This document shows, piece after piece, positions 8,910 through 18,449 of a stretch of 64,000 nucleotides of DNA. Numbering within the stretch: position 1 is the stretch's first letter; every line of letters starts with the position of its first letter. Source of the stretch: Lachnospiraceae bacterium (GTDB taxonomy: Bacteria; Bacillota; Clostridia; Lachnospirales; Lachnospiraceae); NCBI GenBank assembly GCA_910574965.1, contig CAJTDB010000013.1:1-64000 (forward strand), read 5' to 3'. The notes under the pieces are model-generated. The model saw nothing but the letters and a program-made list of their open reading frames with translations. It had not been told where the DNA came from and did not search any database. The position numbers and the translations under genes were made by a program.

Positions 8910-11900
8910 ATGAAACATAAAAAGTGCATAAGAAAACTGTTATCCTTCCTGACCATTCTCTGTTGTCTGGCAGGAAGCATCACACCGGTCTATGCATCGG
9001 GTACGGGGGACGGCACGTCCGTCCCGCGGGTGACCTTTACCAATGAGCCTGTGAACTCGCCGGATCTCTACGTCACCAAGACAGTGGAGAACGCTCTGGA
9101 AGGTGAACAGTACGAGGCACCTGCCCATGCGGTCTTTCGCTTCGTCCTGAAACAGAACGGCCAGATTGCAAAGAACGTGACTTATCGGGTCCTTGACCCG
9201 GCCTATGGAGAGATTGTCCGTAAGACTTCCATGGGTATGAGTTATCCGTTCCGGACAGATCAGACGGGTGTCTTCACTCTGGAGGCCGGTCAGCAGGCGT
9301 GGTTCGAGGGAATGGGCAGCGGTTCCCGGTATGAGGTTATCGAGCAGGATACCTACCTGCTCCCGAAGACGGATGAAACCGGTTCAGAATTGACCGTTTC
9401 CGGCGGCTACAAACTGTTCTACGGAGAGGATTCTTCCACACTTCTTCATGAGCAGTTCGACTACGAGACGAGAAGCTTAAGTGCGGACGGCTGGCAGAAG
9501 AAAAGCCCTTCCGGCGGTTCCACAGGAGAGCAGAGCATTCTTCCGAATGGAAGTTATGAGCAGTTTACGAACCGTTATATAGGAAAGGGAACCGGAGATA
9601 CGACGACGCTGGAAATCACGAAAAACGTATCTTTTCCGGAAAACTATAAAGCTCCTGACACAACACCGGAATTTCCGTTTGTCATCGAGCTGGACGGCGC
9701 TCCTTATGCCAATGAACCGTTCACCGCAGTTTGTGAAAAGACTAAAGAGACACAGTCCGGGACCACGGACGGCAAGGGAAGGTTTATGCTGCGGGGCGGC
9801 TGGACGGCCAGGTTCGAGAACGTTCCCGCAGATGTGGATTACAAAGTTTACGAGGATCCGGAAGCGGTTTACGAGGATGCAGGAACCGAGATACCTCCGG
9901 GCTCTTCAGATGAGGCAGATCAAATGAACCGTCTGTCTTTGGAGAGAAGTACGGAGGAATCAGCCGGAACTGTCTCAGACGAGACGGGAGAGGACTTGGA
10001 TACCGGCAGTGTCCAGGCGGAGGATCCGGCTGTTTTGGTCAGCCGGACAGTATCCAGAGGCCTTGGCCTTGGCGGCGGAGACGGAGAGGAGGAACCGGCC
10101 GAGTCCATGTGGCCCGAAGGCTGGTGGCCCACTCAGGATACGGTTCAGACCGGAGCGACGCAGTCGCCGCTGACGGCACTGGATTTCCACAATTCCAATG
10201 TTTCCTTTGTGGTGACAAAGCGGCTGGAAGATAACAGTAAACCGGAAAATATTCAGTTTGAGTTCCGTCTGGCAGATGAAAACAATGATGCTCTCAGCCA
10301 GGTAGTATACTACCTGTATAATACAAACGGTGAGCCGGTGTACAAACAGAGCAACAAGTTAGCGGCGATCGACCGGAAACCGATTATTGAAGCAGACGGA
10401 AAGCAGATCGAGGTTCAGGAGACCGGCTGGCAGGGAGAATTCTATCTTGCGCCCGGGCAGGCAGCGGTGTTCATAGGGCTGAAGCCGGGGACCTCCTATC
10501 GGGTGACCGAGACCAAGAATCCGGAGTATACGCAGATTCTGCCCCTTCCGACAGAGGATACGCTTCACACCGTAGGTGCGGACGGTCAGATTTCTTTCGT
10601 TGATTTTGTCAATCAGCCGGAGAACCTGGACGGAGTCCTGACCGTAACCAAAAATGTAACCTATGGAAGCGGAGAAGGCGAGCTGAGCGGGGATGAGTTT
10701 CATTTTATCCTGTATAAGCGGCTGACGCAGGAGGCAGCTTCAAAGCTGCTGGGCGATACCACGGAAGAGAGTATTCTGCAAGGTCTGAGAGATAACAAGA
10801 TCATTCTGGCAATGCCGGATGACTCATCCGGAAGTGATCCAGATACAGATATGGGCGGCATTATAGTGCAGTCAGATTTGGATGCTGCTTCCTTATCGGC
10901 GGACGAGGGGCAGAACATAAGTTCGGAGCAGTCCAAGGCCCAAAGCCGCGGCAGTCTGTCAAACGGTATGAACACACTGATACCGGATATGTGGTTTGCC
11001 GGGATCGGCGATCAGATGTATGAGGTATATGCGCCTGCGGAAGGAATGCTCTTCGGTATTCCGGAAGGTCTGGAAACACCTACTTATAAAACCGGTCCTT
11101 ACAAGGACTGGAAACGGCCGGGAGAATTTACCCTGAAGGCCGGACAGACGGCGAGATTTGAGGAAAAAGTCGCTGCCGGCGACGGATATCTGGTCATGGA
11201 AGCTGACCTGTCGGAGGAGTATTGGGAAGTAATATACGACGGCTGGGGGGATATCAGACAAGGGCACAGAGTGGTGTACGGCCTGTCAGAAGATGCGTTG
11301 CAGCAGATCGGAGTTGCTCAGGCAGGGCTTGTGGCAAAGGGAAGTACAGGGCAGATTGTCCGTCCGGGCGGCCTGTCTCTGGCATTCGAGAACGCTTACA
11401 TGCCGAAAAAGATTGATCTCGTTCTGACAAAGACCGACGGGAACGATAAGACGATCGCAGACCGTGAAGCTCATTTCATGCTTTACCGAACCCAGGGGAA
11501 AGACAGTCCTGTCCTTCCAACGCCTCTTCCGGACGGAGCGGATGCGGATTCCTTTGTCTATAAGACAGTGAACGGCGTGCTTAAGATTCCGGACCTGAAG
11601 GCGGGTACTTACTGGCTGCATGAGCTGAAAGCGCCCAGCGGCTATGCGCTTCTTCCGAAACCTGTTGAGATCGATCTGAGCTGGAGCGCAGACGGCCTGA
11701 CAGTCACCATAGACGGAAAGCCCTACAGGGGACCGGAGGATGCGGAGAACGTCAAGAGTGATGTTTTAGGCTCTATTACGATCAAAGAGTCTGAATGGAT
11801 TTCCGGCGGGATACTGCCGGGCGGTGATACGGAGCGTCCTCCTATGCAGATGCTAAGCGCTGACGGCGGAGACAGCCGGGCAGTGTCCGACGGTATGATA

Positions 11901-12074
11901 ATAGGGCCGGGGATGACCAACACAGAGGTCAGCCTGAGCATCCGCAACACCGAGCTTTACGAACTGCCGAATTCCGGCGGTATCGGAATCTACTGGTATT
12001 CGATCGGAGGTACAATGCTTATGCTTGCAGCGGCCCTGATCTTATATAAAAGCAAACGGCAGAGGAGGTGCTGA
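8910..12074 (+). CDS. LPNSG-anchored Cna-B pilus adhesin/subunit
   Basis: This 1054-residue surface protein has its own signal peptide (about 1-30, ending PVYASG), several Cna-B/SpaA-like modules ('LYVTKTVEN', 'LEITKNVSF', 'LTVTKNVTY', 'LVLTKTDGN'), a Ser/Asp/Glu-rich linker around 330-410, and an E-box-like segment near 900 ('YWLHELKAPSGY'). It ends in a cell-wall sorting signal: LPNSG, a hydrophobic span and KSKRQRRC. In locus B a single LPSTG adhesin occupies this place, so here the anchored part and the giant unanchored protein upstream may form one functional pair. It is followed by the major pilin gene; the sorting motif has N-S in place of x-T, within the tolerated range of class C sortases. 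Confidence 0.85.
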   Translation: MKHKKCIRKLLSFLTILCCLAGSITPVYASGTGDGTSVPRVTFTNEPVNSPDLYVTKTVENALEGEQYEAPAHAVFRFVLKQNGQIAKNVTYRVLDPAYGEIVRKTSMGMSYPFRTDQTGVFTLEAGQQAWFEGMGSGSRYEVIEQDTYLLPKTDETGSELTVSGGYKLFYGEDSSTLLHEQFDYETRSLSADGWQKKSPSGGSTGEQSILPNGSYEQFTNRYIGKGTGDTTTLEITKNVSFPENYKAPDTTPEFPFVIELDGAPYANEPFTAVCEKTKETQSGTTDGKGRFMLRGGWTARFENVPADVDYKVYEDPEAVYEDAGTEIPPGSSDEADQMNRLSLERSTEESAGTVSDETGEDLDTGSVQAEDPAVLVSRTVSRGLGLGGGDGEEEPAESMWPEGWWPTQDTVQTGATQSPLTALDFHNSNVSFVVTKRLEDNSKPENIQFEFRLADENNDALSQVVYYLYNTNGEPVYKQSNKLAAIDRKPIIEADGKQIEVQETGWQGEFYLAPGQAAVFIGLKPGTSYRVTETKNPEYTQILPLPTEDTLHTVGADGQISFVDFVNQPENLDGVLTVTKNVTYGSGEGELSGDEFHFILYKRLTQEAASKLLGDTTEESILQGLRDNKIILAMPDDSSGSDPDTDMGGIIVQSDLDAASLSADEGQNISSEQSKAQSRGSLSNGMNTLIPDMWFAGIGDQMYEVYAPAEGMLFGIPEGLETPTYKTGPYKDWKRPGEFTLKAGQTARFEEKVAAGDGYLVMEADLSEEYWEVIYDGWGDIRQGHRVVYGLSEDALQQIGVAQAGLVAKGSTGQIVRPGGLSLAFENAYMPKKIDLVLTKTDGNDKTIADREAHFMLYRTQGKDSPVLPTPLPDGADADSFVYKTVNGVLKIPDLKAGTYWLHELKAPSGYALLPKPVEIDLSWSADGLTVTIDGKPYRGPEDAENVKSDVLGSITIKESEWISGGILPGGDTERPPMQMLSADGGDSRAVSDGMIIGPGMTNTEVSLSIRNTELYELPNSGGIGIYWYSIGGTMLMLAAALILYKSKRQRRC

Positions 12075-12099
12075 GCGATCAAAAGAACCATGATCCCCT

Positions 12100-12145
12100 C
12101 CGGCACAAACTTCTGCCGGGGGAGACCCCGCCGTATATACGGCGG
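12100..12145 (+). other. Two intergenic hairpins upstream of the major pilin
   Basis: CCGGCA/TGCCGG (12100-12119) is followed by a perfect 18-bp palindrome CCGCCGTATATACGGCGG (12128-12145). No T-run follows, so they are not classical terminators. The position before the most highly needed subunit suggests an mRNA processing or stabilising role. Locus B has a different hairpin at the same place. Confidence 0.6.
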
Positions 12146-12203
12146 AAGAAACCAATAGTAACCAGTTCATCGAACCTATTTCAAAAAAAGAAAGGAAAAA
12201 GAA

Positions 12204-13973
12204 ATGAAAAAGTTCAAGAAAATTCTGGCCCTTGCATTATCCCTTGCAATGGTGCTGGGCATGAGCGTGACGACGTTTGCATCTTCTACTACTACGGATC
12301 TTTTTGGAGATGTACCAAGTAGCAAAGACAATGGTAAGATCACGGTTACCAATTTAAAGGCAGGTGATACCGTTGATATTTACAAAATTGTAAAAGCAAA
12401 CTATACAGAAAACGGTTTTACCGGATATGAGTCGGTGCATTATACGAATGCTGATGGAGTAAAAACTTCAATGATTGCAGATGTAAATCTGCCAACGGCG
12501 AATGAGATTGCTGCTCTTTTGACTCATATTGAAGGAACTAATCATGGTGATTGTGATACTTCCCAGGTAACGAAACAGGGCACCGTAGATGCAAACAAGA
12601 CAGAGATTGAATTTTCAGATCTTGAAGTAGGAACCTATCTGGTCAAGGTAACTGCAGGCCAGGGCAGTACTACAGTATACAATCCAATGGTAGCCAGCGT
12701 GTACTATGTAACAGAAGGAACAGACGATAAGATTGAAAATGGCACTGTAGATGCCGATAGCAAGTGGGATATTCAAGGGGATATTGTATATGCAAAATCT
12801 TCTGATGATAATGATATCACAAAGACAATCGTAGACAGCGACAGAGATGAAAACAGTGAAGGCTATGGAAAAGGTGATGATGTTGCAGCAGGCACAACAG
12901 TAAGCTTTGCGATTGAAGGAACTATTCCGTCCTATGATAAGGAATTCTATACCAGTCCGGTATATAAGATTACAGATACTCTTTCTGATGGACTCGATTT
13001 TGTAACTGTAGAGGCTGATGCTGAAGCAGGAACATCTGCAAAGACTGCACAGGAGATTCTGCAGGAGAAAGCAGACGAGATTTTTGGGAAGAATAATAGT
13101 AGCATAGAAGTAAATGGAAGAATGTTTACTCTGACAGTTGATCCTGCATACTTGCAGACGATTGCCGGATACCCTGAGAATAACGAAATTCCGGATGATG
13201 CTGCAACAAGTGATAGAACCTTTAAATTTGTATATAGTGCTGTATTAAACGGAAGCTCTTATAACTTTGATCCAAGCACGAATACTGCAAAAGTAACATA
13301 CAGCAATAAACCAGCAACTGATACTGATGCAGGAACAACGGATGGTCCGGATAAGAAAACTTATCATTATACTTTCTCCATTGGTGCAAGACTGACAGCA
13401 AATGATCAAATTACTACAGAAACAACAAATATCATTCAAAAGATTGATTCTACAACCGGAAAGATTCTGTCTACAAGTGAAACGGTAGTAGAAGGCAATA
13501 CAACATTGTTTGATAAGGTTGCTTCGGGAGCTGTCTTTGAGCTGACACATAAGACGACAGGCAAAGTATATGAAGAAACGACAGATGAGAATGGTCAACT
13601 GATATTTGAGGGACTTGATGCAGGAGAATATACATTGAAAGAGACAAAAGCGCCTGCAGGATATTCGCTCTCCAATATAACATATCCAGTTGTTATTACA
13701 CCAACATATAACGAGGACGGACAGCTAACGAATTTGGAGATCAAAATCAATAATGAGTCTGTTATGAACTTCAGTGCAACTTATGAATCGGGCAGTATTA
13801 AAAAGATTGTCGTGGCTGGCGATAATAATGTGACGAAAATTCCGAACACGAAACTCTCCAGCCTGCCCTCCACCGGCGGTATCGGTACTACGATCTTCAC
13901 CATCGGCGGATGTGCCATCATGATTCTTGCAGCAGCTCTGTACTTTGCAAGCCGCAGAAAAACTGCAAAATAA
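12204..13973 (+). CDS. Major pilin (backbone), LPSTG-anchored, isopeptide type
   Basis: The 589-residue protein has a signal peptide ending TTFASS, a pilin N-terminal domain (about 35-200, with 'YNPMVASVYY'), a middle domain, a C-terminal SpaA domain with an E-box ('YTLKETKAPAGY', near 480), and the sorting signal LPSTG plus hydrophobic helix and RRKTAK tail. The E-box glutamate normally catalyses Lys-Asn isopeptide bonds in this family. The downstream class C sortases should polymerise it. Its signal peptide and sorting tail are almost identical to those of the locus B pilin (49990), whereas the middle is very different, as expected for antigenically diverging shafts. Ribosome site GAAAGGAAAAAG precedes the ATG. 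Confidence 0.92.
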   Translation: MKKFKKILALALSLAMVLGMSVTTFASSTTTDLFGDVPSSKDNGKITVTNLKAGDTVDIYKIVKANYTENGFTGYESVHYTNADGVKTSMIADVNLPTANEIAALLTHIEGTNHGDCDTSQVTKQGTVDANKTEIEFSDLEVGTYLVKVTAGQGSTTVYNPMVASVYYVTEGTDDKIENGTVDADSKWDIQGDIVYAKSSDDNDITKTIVDSDRDENSEGYGKGDDVAAGTTVSFAIEGTIPSYDKEFYTSPVYKITDTLSDGLDFVTVEADAEAGTSAKTAQEILQEKADEIFGKNNSSIEVNGRMFTLTVDPAYLQTIAGYPENNEIPDDAATSDRTFKFVYSAVLNGSSYNFDPSTNTAKVTYSNKPATDTDAGTTDGPDKKTYHYTFSIGARLTANDQITTETTNIIQKIDSTTGKILSTSETVVEGNTTLFDKVASGAVFELTHKTTGKVYEETTDENGQLIFEGLDAGEYTLKETKAPAGYSLSNITYPVVITPTYNEDGQLTNLEIKINNESVMNFSATYESGSIKKIVVAGDNNVTKIPNTKLSSLPSTGGIGTTIFTIGGCAIMILAAALYFASRRKTAK

Positions 13974-14066
13974 GAAGCCCTTCGTTTCCGGACTGCTTTC
14001 CGAAAGACGAAGACGGCTGTCTGATAAAAATGTAACAATCCGGTAATTACAGCCGATGGCCGGAGT

Positions 14067-14130
14067 CCGGCCGCCGCAGAAAGAGGAGTTCCCTGCAGAT
14101 CCTTTGCAGGGGCATCCTCAGCGGCGGCGG
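14067..14130 (+). other. Nested hairpin between major pilin and sortase genes
   Basis: GGCCGGAGTCCGGCC is followed by a larger fold: GCCGCCGC pairs with GCGGCGGC around an inner CCCTGCA/TGCAGGG stem. No T-run follows. It may reduce read-through or set a processing boundary so that sortases are made in lower amount than pilin. The rest of 13974-14227 holds no gene. Confidence 0.55.
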
Positions 14131-14227
14131 GGTCCGGTGCTTACAAAGACCTGGTGCCCTGTCCTTTCGGGCGCCATAGTCAAAGGCTGCAGTGCATTTT
14201 CAAAGTACAACATCAAGGAGAGTCCAG

Positions 14228-15103
14228 ATGAAAAGATATATTACGACAATTATATTCAGCCTTCTGTTTTTCGCCGGCCTGTCCCTGCTGCTGTACCCTT
14301 TTGTAGCCAACCAGTGGAATACTTATCGCCAGTCCCGCCTTCTGACTACTTATGACGAAACCGTCACGCAGCTTGCCGAGGCCGGTGTTTTCAGCTATGA
14401 CAGCGAATGGGAGCGTGCCCTTTCCTATAACGAGGCCCTCCTTCCCTATATACTGCCCGATTCGTTCTCTACCGCAGAGATGCCCGAAGAGGGCAGCCAG
14501 GAATACCTTTCCTGTCTCAACCTGACAGGGGACGGCATGATGGGATACGTTCAGATCCCGAAGATCAACGTCAAAATCCCCATCTACCATACGACCAATG
14601 AAGACGTGCTTGAAAAAGCAGCGGGCCATCTGCCCGGCAGTTCCCTTCCCGTAGGCGGCGAAGGGACACATGCCGTGATCTCCGCCCACAGAGGACTGCC
14701 CAGCGCGGCGCTCTTTACGGATCTGGACCGGTTAAAAGAAGGAGATCATTTTCTCCTGTCGGTACTGGACGAGACGCTCTGCTATCAGGTGGATCAGATT
14801 ACTGTGGTAGATCCGACAGATACCAGTACCCTGGCGGCAGAATCCGGTCAGGACCTGGTGACGCTTTTGACCTGTACCCCTTACGGCGTGAACAGCCACA
14901 GACTTCTGGTCCGGGGACACCGGGTGCCTTATGAAGACGTGGAGGATGATCTGCTTCCTGCAGCAGCCGGTGTGGTAGGTGCCAGCCTGCATACCAGCTA
15001 CTTTCTCTGGGTGCTCATCGGGCTTGGGGTGACCGGCATCTTTATCTGGTTCCTGTATCTTTATGATAAAAAGATGAAGAAGAAAGAACAGAGGGCATCA
15101 TGA
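14228..15103 (+). CDS. Class C (pilin-polymerising) sortase 1, locus A
   Basis: A 291-residue membrane transpeptidase that joins pilins through their LPXTG threonine. It has an N-terminal membrane helix (about 6-26), a sortase barrel with catalytic H154 ('SAHRG'), C216 ('TLLTC') and R225 ('NSHRLLVRG'), and the C-terminal second helix (about 257-278) typical of class C. The usual DPF/DPW lid motif is not visible; 'LPDSF' lies in that region. I chose ATG 14228 because AAGGAG ends 8 bases upstream and the locus B paralogue starts at the same residue. Overlaps the next sortase by four bases (ATGA), so the two are probably translationally coupled. Confidence 0.93.
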   Translation: MKRYITTIIFSLLFFAGLSLLLYPFVANQWNTYRQSRLLTTYDETVTQLAEAGVFSYDSEWERALSYNEALLPYILPDSFSTAEMPEEGSQEYLSCLNLTGDGMMGYVQIPKINVKIPIYHTTNEDVLEKAAGHLPGSSLPVGGEGTHAVISAHRGLPSAALFTDLDRLKEGDHFLLSVLDETLCYQVDQITVVDPTDTSTLAAESGQDLVTLLTCTPYGVNSHRLLVRGHRVPYEDVEDDLLPAAAGVVGASLHTSYFLWVLIGLGVTGIFIWFLYLYDKKMKKKEQRAS

Positions 15104-15978
15104 GACAACGACTGACCACGATCCTCTTCGGCCTTTTGTTTCTGGCTGGATTTTTGGTACTGTGCTATCCGACGATCTCCGATCAGTGGAATACGTATCG
15201 CCAGAACCGGCTGATTACCAGTTATGAAACGGTCCTTTCCGAGCTGGAACCGGAAGACTATACAAGAGAATGGGAAGCGGCGGAGGCATTTAATCAGAGC
15301 TTTGCAGGAAATAACCTCTACGGCGATGCGTTCGGGGATCTGGAAGAGGAGCTGACAGACACGCCGTACTGGAAGGTGCTGAATATTTCCAAAGACGGAG
15401 TGATGGGATATCTTTCCATACCGAAGATCAACCTCCGGCTGTCCGTTTACCACGGCACTTCGGAGGAAGTCCTGCAGACGGGCATCGGCCACCTGAACGG
15501 GACGAAACTCCCCATAGGCGGAGAGAGTACACACAGTGTACTGGCAGCCCACAGAGGGCTTCCAAGCGCCAGACTTTTTACCGATATCGACCAGTTGGAA
15601 CCGGGGGACCTGTTCTATCTTCATATACTGGATGAGACGTTTGCCTATCAGGTAGACCAGATCCTGCCGATGGTGGACAAAGACGACATGGAGACTTTGC
15701 AGGAAGCCCTGCAGATCACCGAAGGAGAGGATTATGTGACCCTTTTCACCTGCACTCCCTACGGAGTGAACAGCCACAGACTTCTCGTCCGGGGTACAAG
15801 AATTCCCTACAACGGGGAAGAAGAGCAAACGAGCACCCCCATGGAAACCATGGTGCGGTCGGTGCAGAATTATTATATGCTGTATCTGATACTGGGGTTG
15901 TCAGTGACCTTGCTGGTGATCCTGTTTATGAGATTCCTGTTTGGCCGCGGCAAAACGCGGCAGACAAAACCCAGATAA
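15100..15978 (+). CDS. Class C sortase 2, locus A
   Basis: The second sortase of the pair, 292 residues, has membrane helices at about 5-25 and 258-280 and catalytic H151, C218 ('TLFTC') and R227. It also lacks a clear DP(F/W) lid. It differs from sortase 1 more than from the second sortase of locus B, so the pair arose before the loci duplicated and each member probably has its own task, for example shaft polymerisation versus incorporation of minor subunits (inference). The start overlaps the stop of sortase 1. Confidence 0.93.
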   Translation: MRQRLTTILFGLLFLAGFLVLCYPTISDQWNTYRQNRLITSYETVLSELEPEDYTREWEAAEAFNQSFAGNNLYGDAFGDLEEELTDTPYWKVLNISKDGVMGYLSIPKINLRLSVYHGTSEEVLQTGIGHLNGTKLPIGGESTHSVLAAHRGLPSARLFTDIDQLEPGDLFYLHILDETFAYQVDQILPMVDKDDMETLQEALQITEGEDYVTLFTCTPYGVNSHRLLVRGTRIPYNGEEEQTSTPMETMVRSVQNYYMLYLILGLSVTLLVILFMRFLFGRGKTRQTKPR

Positions 15979-16040
15979 ACCATAGCCTGGTCCGGACGGA
16001 GGAACGGACCGGCGCAGAACCCAGACAGGAGGGAAATGGA

Positions 16041-17150
16041 GTGAGAGCGATAAATAAGAAGAAAAGAGGACCCGTACTGGCCGCGGCCGTTGTCCTGCTG
16101 GCGCTGGCCGTCCGGGCAGAAGTGACCTATGGTGCGGGCGGAATCGAGACGGACCGGACGGACTGCCGGATCACTTTTGATCTGAGCGTTCATTACCAGG
16201 AGCCTGCCGCTTCCGGAGACGAAGCACCGGATGCAGAAGCAGGGGAACCGGTCACCGGGGACCGTTTTGCAGAGCTGAACGCCAGTTCGATCGACGTGGA
16301 TCTTTATCGGATTGCTTCGGTGGATGTGAGCGGACATTACAAAGCGCTGAATCCGTACCAGAGCCTGGAGGAAAGCCTTTCCGGCATAGACCACAAGACA
16401 ACAGCCCAGGAATGGATGACGCTGGCCGGGGAAGCGTATGCACTGGCAGTTCCTGGAGAAGACGGAACACAGACGGGTGCGCAGCCGGAGAAAAGCATAT
16501 CTTTCCAGAGTACGGATGCTCCGGAAAAACGTACGGCAGACGGTCTGGAGACCGGACTTTATCTGGTGACGGCAGAGGATGTCATCACGGAAGAATTTAT
16601 TTACCATTTCACCCCCTATCTCGTCTCCCTGCCGGGCAATGGCTATGCGCCGCCGGAAACAGAGGAGGATTCCTGGGAATATGAAGTGACGGTCGGTTTA
16701 AAACCCGGCCAGGAAGAACGATACGGAGATCTGGAGATTGTGAAAACCCTTCGTTCCTATAACGAAACCCTGGGGGGCGCTTCCTTTATCTTTGAGATCA
16801 AAGCGGTGAAGAATGGCCAGACCGTATACAGCGATGTGTGCTCCCTTGTTTTTGACGGTCCTGGGAGAAAATCGCTGAAGATTGAGGGAAAAATCCCTGT
16901 AAAGGCGGAAGTGACTGTGACAGAGGTGTACAGCGGCGCCAGTTATGAGGTGAGCGAAGGAACCTCAAAAGAGCAGCATCCGGTCATCGAGGCAGAGAAG
17001 ACGGCCGCAGCAGAATTTTCCAATACATATGATCATCGTTTAAACGGCGGAAGCACCATCGTAAATGCCTTTTCCCCGCGGGAGCAGGAGGCGGATGTCT
17101 GGGACCATGAGCAGCTTAAGGATTCCACCGGAAAATCAGGAGGGAACTAA
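16041..17150 (+). CDS. Pilin-like secreted protein lacking a cell-wall anchor, locus A
   Basis: The 369-residue protein begins with GTG behind a good AGGAGGG site; the locus B homologue also uses GTG. A signal peptide (about 1-36, ending VTYGAG) is followed by a pilin N-terminal-like domain with 'PGL/ETGLYLVT' and 'FTPYLVSLPGN' (about 160-205) and a C-terminal Cna-B-like domain ('YGDLEIVKTLRSYN', 'VTVTEVYSGASYEV'). There is no LPXTG, no C-terminal helix and no basic tail. It sits between the sortases and the TasA-like genes, so it may be a minor pilus component or a chaperone-like partner; I cannot decide which. Confidence 0.8.
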   Translation: MRAINKKKRGPVLAAAVVLLALAVRAEVTYGAGGIETDRTDCRITFDLSVHYQEPAASGDEAPDAEAGEPVTGDRFAELNASSIDVDLYRIASVDVSGHYKALNPYQSLEESLSGIDHKTTAQEWMTLAGEAYALAVPGEDGTQTGAQPEKSISFQSTDAPEKRTADGLETGLYLVTAEDVITEEFIYHFTPYLVSLPGNGYAPPETEEDSWEYEVTVGLKPGQEERYGDLEIVKTLRSYNETLGGASFIFEIKAVKNGQTVYSDVCSLVFDGPGRKSLKIEGKIPVKAEVTVTEVYSGASYEVSEGTSKEQHPVIEAEKTAAAEFSNTYDHRLNGGSTIVNAFSPREQEADVWDHEQLKDSTGKSGGN

Positions 17151-17153
17151 GAT

Positions 17154-17687
17154 ATGAAGAGAGAGAAGAAAACCCTCGGCCTTGTGGCAGCGGCATTCTT
17201 TCTGGCCGCCGGAGCCTGCACGGAACCGGCCCTGGCGTATTTTACCACTCATGTGTCCGCCGCCGGCGGACATGAACTGGAGCTGGACTTTACGACGACT
17301 GTGCCAAAAGAGGAAGTAAGCCAGTGGGTAAAATATCTGGAGATTGAGAACACAGGAAATGAAGACTGTTATGTCCGCGTAAAAGCATTTGCAGGCGAGG
17401 GCATCGGACTGCAGTGGACAGCAGACGGGAACTGGTCGAAAGGCCCGGAGGACTACTGGTACCTCCGCACGCCCTTAAGTCCGGGAAGTACGGCGGGCGG
17501 GATTTCCGTGAAGATTGACAAAGGAGCTGCCAAGGACGATTTTAATGTCATTGTTGTGCAGGAATGCGCGCCGGTATCTTACGGAGCGGACGGAAAGCCG
17601 CTTGGCTTTGAAGAAACGGACTGGTCCCAGCGTGCAGAGGTGAAAACGGACAGCGCAGGAGCAGAGAACAGGGGGGATGAAGGATGA
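17154..17687 (+). CDS. TasA/camelysin-like protein with SipW-type signal peptide (1), locus A
   Basis: A 177-residue secreted protein whose N-terminus ('ALAYFTTHVSAAGG', about 24-37) matches the signal region of SipW-dependent substrates such as TasA and camelysin. The mature part is beta-rich with 'IENTGNEDCYVRVKAFAG', typical of the family, and 'FNVIVVQECAPV' near the end. The adjacent ER-type peptidase gene (18450) is the likely processing enzyme. It starts 3 bases after the previous stop and overlaps the next gene by four bases. TasA forms matrix fibres in Bacillus; whether this one forms fibres is unknown. Confidence 0.85.
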   Translation: MKREKKTLGLVAAAFFLAAGACTEPALAYFTTHVSAAGGHELELDFTTTVPKEEVSQWVKYLEIENTGNEDCYVRVKAFAGEGIGLQWTADGNWSKGPEDYWYLRTPLSPGSTAGGISVKIDKGAAKDDFNVIVVQECAPVSYGADGKPLGFEETDWSQRAEVKTDSAGAENRGDEG

Positions 17688-18439
17688 AGAGAAAGAAGAA
17701 TCGGAACAGAACCTTCCTATTATTTGCGGCATCTGCAGTGCTGCTGATGATGAGTACGGTAGGGAGTACCCGTGCGGCGCTGACTTACCGAAGCGAAAAC
17801 TATGAGATGAAATTTGACGTTTCCAGTATTGGCGTTACGCTGCTGGAGAACGGAACGGCTGTCAGTAGACGGGACTATGTGGATGACCAGTGGCAGGAGG
17901 AGTCCGGAGCGCTTTTGACCAATCTGCTTGAGGAAGGGGAAAGCCTGATGCCGGGACGGTCTTATGAAGAGCGTTTAAGCGTTCAGAACAGCGGTTCCAT
18001 TGACAGTTATGTGCGGGTGACGCTGTACCGGGGCTGGACGAAGGACGGGAAGAGCATGGATACGGAGCTTTCTCCGAAGCTCATCGGCCTTGATCTGTCC
18101 AGCGGAGACTGGATCGAAGATGTGTCCGCTGCAACAAGTGAGCGTACCGTGCTTTATTATCGGAATATTTTAAAGAGCGGCCAGGAGACGCCGCCTCTGT
18201 GTACGGCCCTTCGGATTGACCCGGCCGTTGCCAGAAAGGTGTCGGAGACGCATACGGAAACCGCAGAGGGGACGGTCGTTTCCACTCGCTTTGCCTATGA
18301 TGGATTTCAGTTCCAGGTGAAAGCGGAAGTAGACGCAGTGCAGACTCACAATGCAGAAGAAGCCATCAAAAGTGCATGGGGCGTGGACGCAGAGATTGCA
18401 GAGGACGGAACTTTGCGTCTGACGTCTCAGGGACAGTAG
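17684..18439 (+). CDS. TasA/camelysin-like protein with SipW-type signal peptide (2), locus A
   Basis: The 251-residue protein has the SipW-type signal region ('STVGSTRAALTYRSENY', about 24-40) and a beta-rich mature domain containing 'VQNSGSIDSYVRVTLY'. It is larger than the first TasA-like protein and clearly homologous to the 250-residue protein of locus B, with a shared C-terminus 'HNAEEAIKSAWGV'. It has no membrane anchor or sorting motif. It is coupled by ATGA overlap to the previous gene and followed 10 bases later by the signal peptidase. Probably an accessory fibre or pilus-base component. Confidence 0.82.
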   Translation: MKRKKNRNRTFLLFAASAVLLMMSTVGSTRAALTYRSENYEMKFDVSSIGVTLLENGTAVSRRDYVDDQWQEESGALLTNLLEEGESLMPGRSYEERLSVQNSGSIDSYVRVTLYRGWTKDGKSMDTELSPKLIGLDLSSGDWIEDVSAATSERTVLYYRNILKSGQETPPLCTALRIDPAVARKVSETHTETAEGTVVSTRFAYDGFQFQVKAEVDAVQTHNAEEAIKSAWGVDAEIAEDGTLRLTSQGQ

Positions 18440-18449
18440 GAGCAGGCCC

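Noticed and set aside
12128-12145. Palindrome before the major pilin as a terminator
   Set aside because: No T-run follows and the pilin must be expressed with or after the upstream genes; a processing or stabilising hairpin is more likely.
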